DNA from: Ferrithrix thermotolerans DSM 19514
GTDB taxonomy: Bacteria > Actinomycetota > Acidimicrobiia > Acidimicrobiales > CAIXPF01
Direction: 5' to 3'
NCBI GenBank assembly: GCA_945906305.1
Contig: CAMDQT010000007.1
Coordinates: forward strand, 1-64,000
DNA length: 64,000 nucleotides
Position 1 is the first letter of the stretch. Each line of letters starts with the position of its first letter. The notes beneath the pieces were generated by a model, which searched no databases, was not told where the DNA came from, and saw only the letters and a program-made list of their open reading frames with translations. The translations under genes were made by a program, and so were the position numbers. Positions 19,207-28,385 of the stretch are shown piece by piece.

Positions 19207-20061
19207 ATGACCGCCCGGCGCCGCAGTGACAAGGTGCTGATCCACGCCTATGACGAGGGGTCCTTCGTGCGGCGGCCCGACGAGTTGATCGTCGAGGAGC
19301 CCCTGGCGATCCAACTCGACGGCCACCTGGTGGCGACGACCATGCGCACGCCGGGTCACGACTTTGAGTTGGCAGTTGGGTTCTGCCATACCGAGGGTCT
19401 ACTCGGCGGGTATGCGGTCCTCGGTTGCCGTTACTGCGGCGACGGACCCATCGCCGCGGCCACGCCCGGACCTCGGGCCAGCCGAGCGGCGGACACCGAT
19501 TTCAACGTCGTCACGGTGGAGACCGGCGGGCGGTCTGCGACGCCGGTGGCCCGGCTGGGGCTCACCACTTCGGCCTGTGGTCTGTGTGGTTCCACGACCA
19601 TTAGCGAGCTCGCCCAACGGCTCGATCCGTTGCCAAGCCGGCCAATCGGCGATCTTGCCCGGCTGGGTGCGGTGGCTGAGGCGGTGCGGGCCCAGCAGCC
19701 ACTGTTCGATCGAACCGGGGCGGTTCACGCCGCGGCGGCATTCGACGCTGACGGTAACGTGCTGGTGGTGCGCGAAGACATCGGTCGCCACAACGCCGTA
19801 GACAAGGTGATCGGCCACCTGCTGCTCGGCGATCGCCTACCGGCTTCGGAACTGGGTCTGTTCGTGAGCAGTCGGGCCAGCTTCGAACTGGTGCAGAAGG
19901 CCTGGGCGGCGGGGTTTCCGCTGCTGATGGCGGTCAGCGCCCCATCGTCGCTGGCGGTGAGCACTGCCCGCGCCGCGGGCATGACCCTCGCCGGTTTCGT
20001 GCGCGGCCAACGGCTCACCCTGTACTCCCCAGAACAAGTGCCAGGCCCAGCCAATCGGTAG
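19207..20061 (+). CDS. fdhD: Formate dehydrogenase accessory sulfurtransferase FdhD
   Basis: A 284-residue FdhD. The conserved pieces are EEPLAIQLDGHL, TPGHDFELAVGFCHTEGLL, the functional Cys pair in SACGLCGSTT and the strongly conserved REDIGRHNAVDKVIG, plus SSRASFELVQKAWAAG. FdhD carries sulfur from the IscS-type desulfurase to the molybdenum or tungsten bis-MGD cofactor of formate dehydrogenase. No formate dehydrogenase is present in the window, so the client enzyme is encoded elsewhere. It is followed after 10 bases by hemQ. Confidence 0.95.
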   Translation: MTARRRSDKVLIHAYDEGSFVRRPDELIVEEPLAIQLDGHLVATTMRTPGHDFELAVGFCHTEGLLGGYAVLGCRYCGDGPIAAATPGPRASRAADTDFNVVTVETGGRSATPVARLGLTTSACGLCGSTTISELAQRLDPLPSRPIGDLARLGAVAEAVRAQQPLFDRTGAVHAAAAFDADGNVLVVREDIGRHNAVDKVIGHLLLGDRLPASELGLFVSSRASFELVQKAWAAGFPLLMAVSAPSSLAVSTARAAGMTLAGFVRGQRLTLYSPEQVPGPANR

Positions 20062-20071
20062 GCTCTGGGCC

Positions 20072-20761
20072 ATGACGGAACCGCTCGAGGTCTCGGTCGG
20101 GCTGACCGTAGTGCACCTGTTCGGCAAGCTGGGCCCATCGTTCGATCGGGCGGCGTTGGAAGCTGCCTGCGCCCAGTTCGACGAGGCTGGTGGCATGTTG
20201 GTTCCGGTCGCGGTGCTGGGCCACAAGGCCGACCTGTGTCTCATGGGGCTGCACCGTGACGCGGTGGTCTTGCGCCAACTTCAGTCCGCCGTCCGCCGGG
20301 CCGGCATCGACGTGGTTGACAGCTATGTGTCGGTCACCGAGATCTCCGAATACGCCGATGCGGCGGGCGTACCTGAGGCCATGAAGCAAATGCGGCTCTA
20401 CCCGAAGCACCTGCCCCCCGCAGGCAAGCGGGCCTGGTGTTTCTACCCCATGTCGAAACGTCGCGATCCCGGTGCGAACTGGTTCCGCGGGGCCTTCGAC
20501 GAGCGCCGCGCCATGATGGAGGAACACGGCCATTCCGGTCGCGCTTTCGGCGAACGCATCTCGCAGTTGATCACCGCTTCCACGGGGCTGGATGACTACG
20601 AATGGGGTGTCACCCTCTTCGCCAATCATCCTGATGATCTCAAGGCGGTGGTGTACACGATGCGCTTTGACGAGGCGTCGGCGGTGTACGGCATTTTCGG
20701 CCGGTTCGTCACCGGGGTCAGCGGCACCCTGGCCGAAGTCCTCGAACTGCTGTCGGTCTGA
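20072..20761 (+). CDS. hemQ: Coproheme decarboxylase HemQ (chlorite dismutase family)
   Basis: A 229-residue chlorite-dismutase-fold protein. HemQ converts coproheme III to heme b in two oxidative decarboxylations, the last step of the coproporphyrin-dependent pathway of actinobacteria and firmicutes. The signature YPMSKRRDPGANWF, then RRAMMEEHGHSGRAFGERI, TASTGLDDYEWGVTLF and VVYTMRFDEASAVYGIFG-F are all present. A true chlorite dismutase would show a different distal Arg context. The later hemG/hemY and hemE genes (50.7-53.2 kb) fit the same pathway. Confidence 0.93.
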   Translation: MTEPLEVSVGLTVVHLFGKLGPSFDRAALEAACAQFDEAGGMLVPVAVLGHKADLCLMGLHRDAVVLRQLQSAVRRAGIDVVDSYVSVTEISEYADAAGVPEAMKQMRLYPKHLPPAGKRAWCFYPMSKRRDPGANWFRGAFDERRAMMEEHGHSGRAFGERISQLITASTGLDDYEWGVTLFANHPDDLKAVVYTMRFDEASAVYGIFGRFVTGVSGTLAEVLELLSV

Positions 20762-20773
20762 CCCGGGGCGATA

Positions 20774-21613
20774 GTGTCCACGGCGGTGAGCACCCTCGAC
20801 GATCTCCGCCGGATCCTCACCACCCACCCTTCAGTGGTGGTGGCCTTTTCCGGCGGGGTTGATTCCGGCTTGTTGGCCCGGGTGGCTCACGACACGTTGG
20901 GCCCACAACGGTGCCTGGTGGTAACGGCCGTGTCGCCCTCGCTGGCGGAGGATGAACGTAAAGTCTGTGCCGAGCTGGCCGGGGTGTGGGGCTGGCGCTG
21001 GGTCGAGGTCGAAACCGATGAACTCGAGCGAGCGGCATACCGAAATAACGACGCCGACCGCTGTTACCACTGTAAGAGCGCCCTCATGGACGCCCTCGAA
21101 CCACTCGCGGCGCCATTGGGAGCGACGGTCCTGCTCGGGGTCAACCTCGACGACCTCGGCGAGCATCGTCCCGGCCAGCGAGCGGCGGCGGAGCGTGGGG
21201 CGGTCTTTCCCATGGTCGAGGCCGGAATGACCAAGGCGGTGGTACGCGAGCATGCCCGAGCGCTCGGGCTGTCGATCTGGGACAAGCCAGCTGCGGCATG
21301 TTTGGCTTCTCGGCTGCCCTACGGCACGGAAGTCTCGGTGCAACTGCTCTCGCAACTAGACCGTGCCGAGGCGGCGCTGCACCGCTTGGGGTTCGCCGCG
21401 GTCCGGGTTCGTCACTACGGCGACACGGCCCGCATTGAGGTGCCGCTGGGAGACCTTACCCGGCTGGTTGAACGACGCGATCAGGTCGTGGATGCAGTGC
21501 GTGACGCTGGCTATCGCTACGTCACGGTGGACTTGGAAGGCCTTCGGTCGGGCAACCTCAACCAGGCCCTGACCGACCCGACGGGCGGGGCAGCATGGCC
21601 GCGGACGAGGTGA
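20774..21613 (+). CDS. larE: ATP-dependent sacrificial sulfur transferase LarE
   Basis: A 279-residue PP-loop ATPase. The PP-loop is AFSGGVDSGLLA; RCYHCKSALMDAL and the sulfur-donating Cys in KPAAACLASRLPYG match LarE. LarE adenylates the pyridinium carboxylate and donates sulfur to build the nickel-pincer cofactor of lactate racemase-type enzymes. LarB and LarC are not in the window. GTG at 20774 is the outermost start; GTG at 20786 is equally plausible. The 3' end overlaps the next gene by 19 bases. Confidence 0.92.
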   Translation: MSTAVSTLDDLRRILTTHPSVVVAFSGGVDSGLLARVAHDTLGPQRCLVVTAVSPSLAEDERKVCAELAGVWGWRWVEVETDELERAAYRNNDADRCYHCKSALMDALEPLAAPLGATVLLGVNLDDLGEHRPGQRAAAERGAVFPMVEAGMTKAVVREHARALGLSIWDKPAAACLASRLPYGTEVSVQLLSQLDRAEAALHRLGFAAVRVRHYGDTARIEVPLGDLTRLVERRDQVVDAVRDAGYRYVTVDLEGLRSGNLNQALTDPTGGAAWPRTR

Positions 21614-22109
21614 ACGGGCCGGATATCACCGGGGTTGGGGCGCATCGCGAACCGGCGGAGATCCTCGCCGCCAGCGCGTCGGCCTTGCTTGCGGTCGCCG
21701 CGGTGGTGTTGGGGCCTTGGGTGCAACGCAGCGTCGAGCGACGATGGCGTGACTACACCGGGGAAGATCCAGACCAGGTTCTGCGAACAGCAGCGGTCGA
21801 CGCCGGCGCAGCGGCGACGGTCGAGATCATGGGTCTGCTCGGGGAGTTGCTGGGCCTCGACGCCGACGCCCAACGAACTGGGCCGTTAGCGGTGCTGCGC
21901 CGGGCCGTTGCTTACCCCACGATGGTGTTACGCGCCGTCGGTGTGCCAGCGGTCGTGCGCGACGACTTCGCGGCACGTAACTTTCCCCACGACGACTACG
22001 ACTTGTCGCCGGCAAATTTCGCTGACATCGATGAGGCGCTGCACGAGCCGGGCCTCATCTGGGGTGCCGCGAAGGCGCACGTGGCGCTGACCCGCCGGCG
22101 CGGTGTTCG

Positions 22110-22113
<4 letters not shown>
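21595..22113 (+). CDS. Hypothetical protein
   Basis: A 172-residue protein I do not recognise. It has one hydrophobic segment at about residues 23-42 (ILAASASALLAVAAVVLGPW), followed by charged sequence with ERRWRDY and GEDPDQVL, a middle Gly-Leu-rich helix EIMGLLGELLGL, and a C-terminal region with DDFAARNFPHDDYDLSPANF that looks conserved in character. It overlaps larE by 19 bases and the next gene by GTGA, so it is translated as part of a larE-led operon. Confidence 0.7.
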
Positions 22114-22861
<748 letters not shown>

Positions 22862-22983
22862 ACCCGCGACGCGACATCAGATGCCGTTCAGTCAACCTGT
22901 GGCTCCACGCGCCACCCGCTCTACCATCGCCATCGGCATCGTTGGTGGCGCCCCGCCACCGTGGCTGAAGTGGAGGGGGTCTC

Positions 22984-25296
22984 GTGGCGCAATTGGTCCG
23001 TGAGGACATCCTCCAGGACGAATCCCTTGGTGGGCTGGCGTTCTGCCAGGCCTACACCACTCGGATCGACCATTGGTTACGTCAGCTCTATCTGAGCGCC
23101 ACCGGCGCACCAGAAGGGGTTGCTCTGGTTGCAGTGGGCGGATTTGGGCGCCAGGAACTGTGTCCCCATTCCGATCTCGATCTGCTCTTGCTGCACGACC
23201 AGCGGGTCGACGTGGCCGCTATCGCCGAGCGCTTGTGGTACCCGATCTGGGACAGCGGGTTGAAGCTCGGCCACGCCACGCCGACGGTGAAGGAGGCCTT
23301 GCGCCTCGCCGACGAGGAACTCGACTGCGCAACCGCTTATCTCGACACTCGTTTGATCGCCGGTGACCCGTCGCTGGCCGAGGAGCTCCTGCGTCACGCA
23401 CGGGCCCAATGGCGCAGGGGTGCGTCGCGCTGGTTGCCGGACCTGCGCGATGCCTTGCAGCAACGCACGGTTACGCCCGGCGAGGTGGCGTTCGTGCTTG
23501 AACCGGACATCAAGCTGGGGCGGGGGGGCCTGCGCGACTCCCACGTGTTGCGCTGGTTGGAGGCGCTCGAACCCTCTCTGTTGCAGCCCGATCAAACGGC
23601 CTATGACCAGGCTTGTAGCGTGCTGCTCGACGTTCGGGTGGCGCTGCACCGCCGCCTGCTACGACCCAGTGATGTGCTGCTCTTGCAGGATCAGGACGCC
23701 GTGGCGGCCACGCTCGGCTATCACGACGCCGATGCGCTCATGGCTGCGCTCGCCGGGGCGGCGAGGGCCATCGAGTGGCTCACCGATGACGCCTTCGACC
23801 GGGTCTCGCTCAGTGGTTCACGCTTGCGGCGCCGCCCGCGCGAGCAGCGACTGGGCAACGCGGTCACGTTGCGCGACGGCCAGGTCCACCTCGATGCGCC
23901 CGCCAGCACCGAACCGGCGGAGTTCGCCGCGCAGCTACTCGACGTGGCGTTGGCCGCGGCCCACCACGAGTTGCGCATCGCCCGGGCCACCTTGGAGCTA
24001 CTCGCTGGATCGGCCACGGCGTTTCCTGATCCGTGGCCGGAGGAAATCCGCACCCGGTTCGTTGAGCTGCTGCGTTGCGGCCCACCGATGATCCCGGTGG
24101 TTGAGAGCCTCGATCATTGGGGCCTGTTTGTCACCGTGGTCCCCGAGTGGGCACCGTGTCGTAGCCGCCCGCAGCGCAACGCCTATCACCGCTTCACGGT
24201 GGACCGACATCTGTGCGAAGCCGCGGCCGGTGCCGCGCACCTCGTGGCCAGGGTCGACCGTCCTGACCTCCTGGTGATCGGGGCGCTCCTGCACGACATC
24301 GGCAAGGGCTACCCCGAACACGACCACACCGTGATCGGCATCGAGCTCGTGCGGACCATTGCGGCGCGCATGGGATTCAACCCCACCGATACGGCCGCGT
24401 TGGTCGACATGGTGCGCTTACACCTTTTGTTACCCGACGTAGCCACACGACGCGACCTTTCCGATGACGCCACCATCATGGCGGTGGCGGCCACGGTTGG
24501 TACCTCGTCCACCCTGCGTCTGCTGCACGGCTTGACCGAGGCCGACTCGATCGCCACCGGACCGGCTGCGTGGGGCGAATGGAAGGCGGGACTGGTCCGC
24601 GAGTTGGTGGACAAAACGGCTCACGTGCTCGGAGGCGGGGCGATCAGCGATGCCATCGCCACCCAGTTCCCGACCGCAGAACAGCTACGGCAGATGCGGG
24701 CGAAGCACTACGGGGTGCGGGCCGAAGGCCACACCCTTACCGTCGTTGACGCCGATCGCCCCGGGTTGTTCTCCAAGGTGGCGGGGGTGCTGTCCCTCTC
24801 GGGGCTCGACGTGCTCGCGGCGGAAGCTTTCTCCGATGACGACGGCTCGGCGTTGTGTACCTTCCGGGTCGAGTCGCAGTTCGAGGTGGACCCGCCGTGG
24901 CCTCGAATCCGGGCCGAACTCGACAAGGCCTTGTCTGGTCAGCTGGCTTTGCGAGCCCGACTGGCCGAACGGGCCCGGACATACAGCCGTCGTCGTCCCC
25001 GTCAGGCGCGTGCTTGGGCACCGTTCGATAACAAGATCATCTTCGACAACGACGCCTCGGCCGCCTCGACGGTGCTCGAAGTGCGAGCCCTGGACGCGAT
25101 CGGCCTCCTCTATCGGATCACCACGGCCATGGCCGAACTCGACCTCGACATCCGTTCGGCCAAAGTGCAGACCTTGGGCGATCACGTCGTCGACGCGTTC
25201 TATGTGCGCGGGTCCGATGGCGCCAAGATCGTGGACCCCGCCTATCTCGCCGAGGTCGAGCGGGCGTTGACCTATGCCATCGTCGGCGGTCTGTAA
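22984..25296 (+). CDS. glnD: PII nucleotidyltransferase/deadenylylating enzyme GlnD
   Basis: A 770-residue GlnD. The nucleotidyltransferase motif GGFGRQELCPHSDLDLLLL is at about residues 47-65; the HD hydrolase motif LLHDIGKGYPEHDH is near residue 435-450; and two ACT domains follow, the first from TLTVVDADRPGLFSKVAGVL and the second from TVLEVRALDAIGLLYRITTA. In proteobacteria GlnD uridylylates PII; actinobacterial relatives adenylylate it. The product is somewhat shorter than the E. coli enzyme. GTG at 22984 has a GGAGGGGG ribosome site. It probably forms an operon with glnB. Confidence 0.95.
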   Translation: MAQLVREDILQDESLGGLAFCQAYTTRIDHWLRQLYLSATGAPEGVALVAVGGFGRQELCPHSDLDLLLLHDQRVDVAAIAERLWYPIWDSGLKLGHATPTVKEALRLADEELDCATAYLDTRLIAGDPSLAEELLRHARAQWRRGASRWLPDLRDALQQRTVTPGEVAFVLEPDIKLGRGGLRDSHVLRWLEALEPSLLQPDQTAYDQACSVLLDVRVALHRRLLRPSDVLLLQDQDAVAATLGYHDADALMAALAGAARAIEWLTDDAFDRVSLSGSRLRRRPREQRLGNAVTLRDGQVHLDAPASTEPAEFAAQLLDVALAAAHHELRIARATLELLAGSATAFPDPWPEEIRTRFVELLRCGPPMIPVVESLDHWGLFVTVVPEWAPCRSRPQRNAYHRFTVDRHLCEAAAGAAHLVARVDRPDLLVIGALLHDIGKGYPEHDHTVIGIELVRTIAARMGFNPTDTAALVDMVRLHLLLPDVATRRDLSDDATIMAVAATVGTSSTLRLLHGLTEADSIATGPAAWGEWKAGLVRELVDKTAHVLGGGAISDAIATQFPTAEQLRQMRAKHYGVRAEGHTLTVVDADRPGLFSKVAGVLSLSGLDVLAAEAFSDDDGSALCTFRVESQFEVDPPWPRIRAELDKALSGQLALRARLAERARTYSRRRPRQARAWAPFDNKIIFDNDASAASTVLEVRALDAIGLLYRITTAMAELDLDIRSAKVQTLGDHVVDAFYVRGSDGAKIVDPAYLAEVERALTYAIVGGL

Positions 25297-25337
25297 CGGC
25301 AACCCGGCCCGGCGTGCGGCCAGTACGTTGGCATTGT

Positions 25338-26015
25338 ATGGAACGTGTCACCGCCCAAAACCTGATCCGCTGGAGCGAAGCGCTGGCGGGTGTGGCGCGC
25401 ACCGGGTTGGCGTTCACCGAGAGCCTCTACGAACGGGAACGGTTCGAGGAGATCCTGGCTATTGCCGGCGATATCGGAGCGCACTGCGAGCACGATGTGG
25501 ATCCCCACCAGCGGGTGGCGGAGTGGATGCGGATGGTCGGCCAGGGTAGCGCCGGGTATGTCACCCCGAAGGTTGCCGTTGGGGCGGTGGTCGGAAACGC
25601 CGCGGGCGAACTGCTTTTGATCCAGCGCTCCGATTCCGGGGCCTGGCTTTACCCAACTGGTTGGGCGGACATCGGGTACTCGCCGGCCGAGGTCGCGGTG
25701 AAGGAGGTCCGGGAGGAGACGGGCATCATCTGCAAAGTGCGCGGCCTGATGGGGGTCCTGGACGGAATGCGTCGAGGGTTCACCCGGGTTCCGCTCTACT
25801 CCGTGGTGTTCGTCTGTGAGGCGGTGGGGGGCACCCTCGCTCGGCACCCCCTCGAGACGCTGGACGCGGGGTTCTTTCCCGCAGATCGCCTGCCCGAACC
25901 CTTGGCCGGGAGCGCCAACCTGTGGGACCTCGTGTTCAAGGCCATCAGGGGCGATCCCTTCGAGGTGGTTTTCGACGAGCCGCGCTCCGAGGTGTGGCTG
26001 CCACCGGCGCGCTGA
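25338..26015 (+). CDS. Nudix hydrolase with N-terminal helical domain
   Basis: A 225-residue Nudix protein. The first 75 residues form the helical Nudix_hydro_N-type domain (RWSEALAGVARTGLAFTES). The Nudix box is GYSPAEVAVKEVREETGI: the acidic EE of the metal-binding helix is kept, while the early Glu is Tyr, as in the YjhB-like group. It would hydrolyse nucleoside diphosphates linked to another moiety; the substrate is unknown. ATG at 25338 is close to the upstream glnD stop (41 bases), and the gene converges on the PAC2 gene with a 27-base gap. Confidence 0.88.
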   Translation: MERVTAQNLIRWSEALAGVARTGLAFTESLYERERFEEILAIAGDIGAHCEHDVDPHQRVAEWMRMVGQGSAGYVTPKVAVGAVVGNAAGELLLIQRSDSGAWLYPTGWADIGYSPAEVAVKEVREETGIICKVRGLMGVLDGMRRGFTRVPLYSVVFVCEAVGGTLARHPLETLDAGFFPADRLPEPLAGSANLWDLVFKAIRGDPFEVVFDEPRSEVWLPPAR

Positions 26016-26042
26016 GCAGACCTTGAGCCGACGGGCTGTGCG

Positions 26043-26879
26043 CTATTCCTCGGTCCGTTCGCGCAGGAATTGTTCGACCTCTTCGACGAGGCCAGCCGGG
26101 TCACTCATCTCGTCGTAGCGCTGCTCCAGCTTGCCTACGAGCTCCGCGGTGTCCTCGTCGCTTGACACGAGCTTGTTGACCTGGCGCTCATAGGCCGCGG
26201 TGGCGATCTGCAGGTCCGTCGTCGGAAGGCCGAAGTCGAGGAGGTTGGCCAGTTTGTCCACCAAGGCGAGGGCGGCTTTGGGGGAGGGCGAACCGTGCAC
26301 GTAGCTGGGCACCGCGGCCCACAACGAACCCGACGGTATGCCGGCGCTGTGCAACACGTTTTGCAATACGCCAACGATGCCGGTCGGACCTTCGTAGCTG
26401 GACGGCTCAAAGTGGTACCGCTCCGACAGATCAGCGTTGGCGCTGCTGCCGAAGACGTCCACCGGACGTGAGTGGGGGACGTCGGAGATCAGCGCGCCGA
26501 AGGTGAACGCCGTGGACACGTCGTACTGCTCGACGACGTCGACGACCTGGCGACAGAACGTGCGCCACATGAGCGCCGGTTCGGTGCCATCGAGGAGGAT
26601 CACATCACCGAGGTCGGGCACACACGCCGACAGGAAGCGGTTACGAGGCCACGTGATAGACCGCTTGGCGTCCTCGTCGAGTGCGACGTGGGGCCGGTGG
26701 GTGGTGAAGTCGAAGAATTCCTCCGCTTCGATCATGGCAAAGGGTCGTGCCCGCCACCGTTCCGCGAGGAAGCGCACGGCGGTCGTGGCCGCATCGCCAG
26801 CATCGTTCCAGCCCTCGAACGCGGCGATCAGCACCGGCCGCTGCAACTGTGGTCGGTCCAACCAGCGAAGAGACTCCAT
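26043..26879 (-). CDS. PAC2 family protein
   Basis: A 278-residue member of the PAC2 (proteasome assembly chaperone 2-like) family common in actinobacteria. PVLIAAFEGWNDAGDAATTAV is the typical N-terminus, with WPRNRF, GALISDVPHSRPV and TGIVGVLQNVLHSAGIPS following. In eukaryotes related proteins assist proteasome assembly; the bacterial role is not settled, so only the family can be named. A C-terminal acidic helix (LEQRYDEMSD) is present. The gene is divergent from the GNAT gene at 26951. Confidence 0.88.
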   Translation of the reverse strand: MESLRWLDRPQLQRPVLIAAFEGWNDAGDAATTAVRFLAERWRARPFAMIEAEEFFDFTTHRPHVALDEDAKRSITWPRNRFLSACVPDLGDVILLDGTEPALMWRTFCRQVVDVVEQYDVSTAFTFGALISDVPHSRPVDVFGSSANADLSERYHFEPSSYEGPTGIVGVLQNVLHSAGIPSGSLWAAVPSYVHGSPSPKAALALVDKLANLLDFGLPTTDLQIATAAYERQVNKLVSSDEDTAELVGKLEQRYDEMSDPAGLVEEVEQFLRERTEE

Positions 26880-26950
26880 CGGCCCCTCAGCCTATCGTCA
26901 GGGGCCGGGCTGGGTCTGCTCGGCTTGCGCCGCGGGTAGCTTGGCTGACC

Positions 26951-27388
26951 ATGCAGATCGTCGAAGCCACCACCGTCACCGTCGAGTTGGTGCACGCCTT
27001 CGCCACGCTGATTCCGCAGCTGTCCTCGTCCAACCCTCCGCCAACGGCTCAGGATCTGGCCGAAATCATCGCCGCGCCCGCGACCCAACTACTGCTGGCC
27101 CTCGACGGGGACGCAACCGTGCTTGGCGCGCTGACCCTGGCCGTGTTTCGCATTCCCACCGGCGTGCGGGCCTGGATCGAAGACGTTGTGGTCGATGAGG
27201 CGACGCGTGGACGCGGGGTGGGCGAAGCACTCAACCGAGAGGCCCTCGCACGAGCCCGGGCCAGTGGTGCCACCACGGTCGAACTCACGTCGCGACCCAG
27301 CCGGGAAGCGGCCAACCGCCTCTATCAGCGTCTCGGGTTCGAATTACGTGCCACCAACGTCTACCGGATCAACCTCGACCGGGCGTAA
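26951..27388 (+). CDS. GNAT-family N-acetyltransferase
   Basis: A 145-residue GNAT. The strand WIEDVVVDEATRGRGVGEAL carries the acetyl-CoA pyrophosphate-binding signature R-G-x-G-V/G, followed by the helix ALARARASGATTVEL and the C-terminal AANRLYQRLGFE. It transfers an acetyl group from acetyl-CoA to an unknown amine. The ATG at 26951 lies 71 bases from the divergent PAC2 start. Confidence 0.88.
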   Translation: MQIVEATTVTVELVHAFATLIPQLSSSNPPPTAQDLAEIIAAPATQLLLALDGDATVLGALTLAVFRIPTGVRAWIEDVVVDEATRGRGVGEALNREALARARASGATTVELTSRPSREAANRLYQRLGFELRATNVYRINLDRA

Positions 27389-27479
27389 AGGGCCCTGAAA
27401 CATTTAGCGGCAGTTCGTGAGGCGGCTTTTCGTCATCTGCGGTAGCTTGCCCGAGTTCATTCGACCGTTGGGGATGGAA

Positions 27480-28361
27480 ATGTCTGATTTCAAAGTCTTG
27501 GTTCCTCTCGATGGGGATGAGGTGTCCGAAGACGCCCTCTTGGTGTTGCCGATGCTTCGCACCATCGGGTTCTCGCAGCTGGTCTTCATCAGCGTGGACA
27601 GCCCCAAGAACCTCAAGACGAGGACGGCCAAGGCCTTTGCTGATTACCTTGCCGTCCACTCGGGCAATGCCGAAGCTGCCGGTTGGCAAGTCGAGACCGT
27701 GATCGCCGAAGGCGATGCGGCGGACATCATCCTGGCGGCCGCGGCGCGGACCGATGTCGACCTGATCCTGCTCGCCACCCATGGGCGGACCGGCCTAGAG
27801 CGCATCCGTCTGGGGAGCCTCTCGGACAAGCTCATCAAGAACGCCTTGTGTCCCCGCCTGGTGGTCGGTCCGAACGTCGACATCGACCTGGAGACCTACT
27901 CGCTCAAGCGGATCCTGGTCCCGGTGGACGGCTCGGCACTGTCCGAGATGTCGCTGCCAATCGCTCGACACCTGGCCAACCTCGTTGGAGCCGAGGTCGA
28001 TCTGATCCAAGCCGTTTCCATCAGCTCGGGCATGGTCGCAGGCGATACCGGCGCTGGCGTTGACCTGATGCCCGGGGTACTCGATTCGGCGAACTCCTAC
28101 CTCTCCCGGATCGCCGACGGGTTCCCAGGCGTGAAGGTCAACCCCAATGTGGTCGTCGGCAATGCCGCCGATAGCATCGTCGATCACCTTGATGCACACC
28201 CCGTCGATCTGGTGGTCATCGCCTCCCGTGGCCGCACCGGCCTTACCCGCTTTGCTTTGAGCAGTGTCACCGAGCGCATCTTGCAAGGCCCCGATCCGGT
28301 CTTGGTTTTTGAAGAGGGTGAAGACCGCAGTCGCCTGTTCAGCGCGGCTCGTTCGGCATAA
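27480..28361 (+). CDS. Tandem universal stress protein (two Usp domains)
   Basis: A 293-residue protein with two Usp domains, about residues 1-135 and 142-285. Each begins with a KVLVPLDG or RILVPVDGSALSE strand-loop and ends with an ATP-binding loop: ATHGRTGLERIRLGS in the first and ASRGRTGLTRFALSS in the second. In the second, Ser replaces the Gly of the GS pair, so nucleotide binding may differ. Its stop is 24 bases before the Cache-channel gene on the same strand, making cotranscription likely. ATG at 27480 gives a standard Usp N-terminus; ATG at 27474 is possible. Confidence 0.9.
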   Translation: MSDFKVLVPLDGDEVSEDALLVLPMLRTIGFSQLVFISVDSPKNLKTRTAKAFADYLAVHSGNAEAAGWQVETVIAEGDAADIILAAAARTDVDLILLATHGRTGLERIRLGSLSDKLIKNALCPRLVVGPNVDIDLETYSLKRILVPVDGSALSEMSLPIARHLANLVGAEVDLIQAVSISSGMVAGDTGAGVDLMPGVLDSANSYLSRIADGFPGVKVNPNVVVGNAADSIVDHLDAHPVDLVVIASRGRTGLTRFALSSVTERILQGPDPVLVFEEGEDRSRLFSAARSA

Positions 28362-28385
28362 GCGGCGACGAACCGACACCGATAA

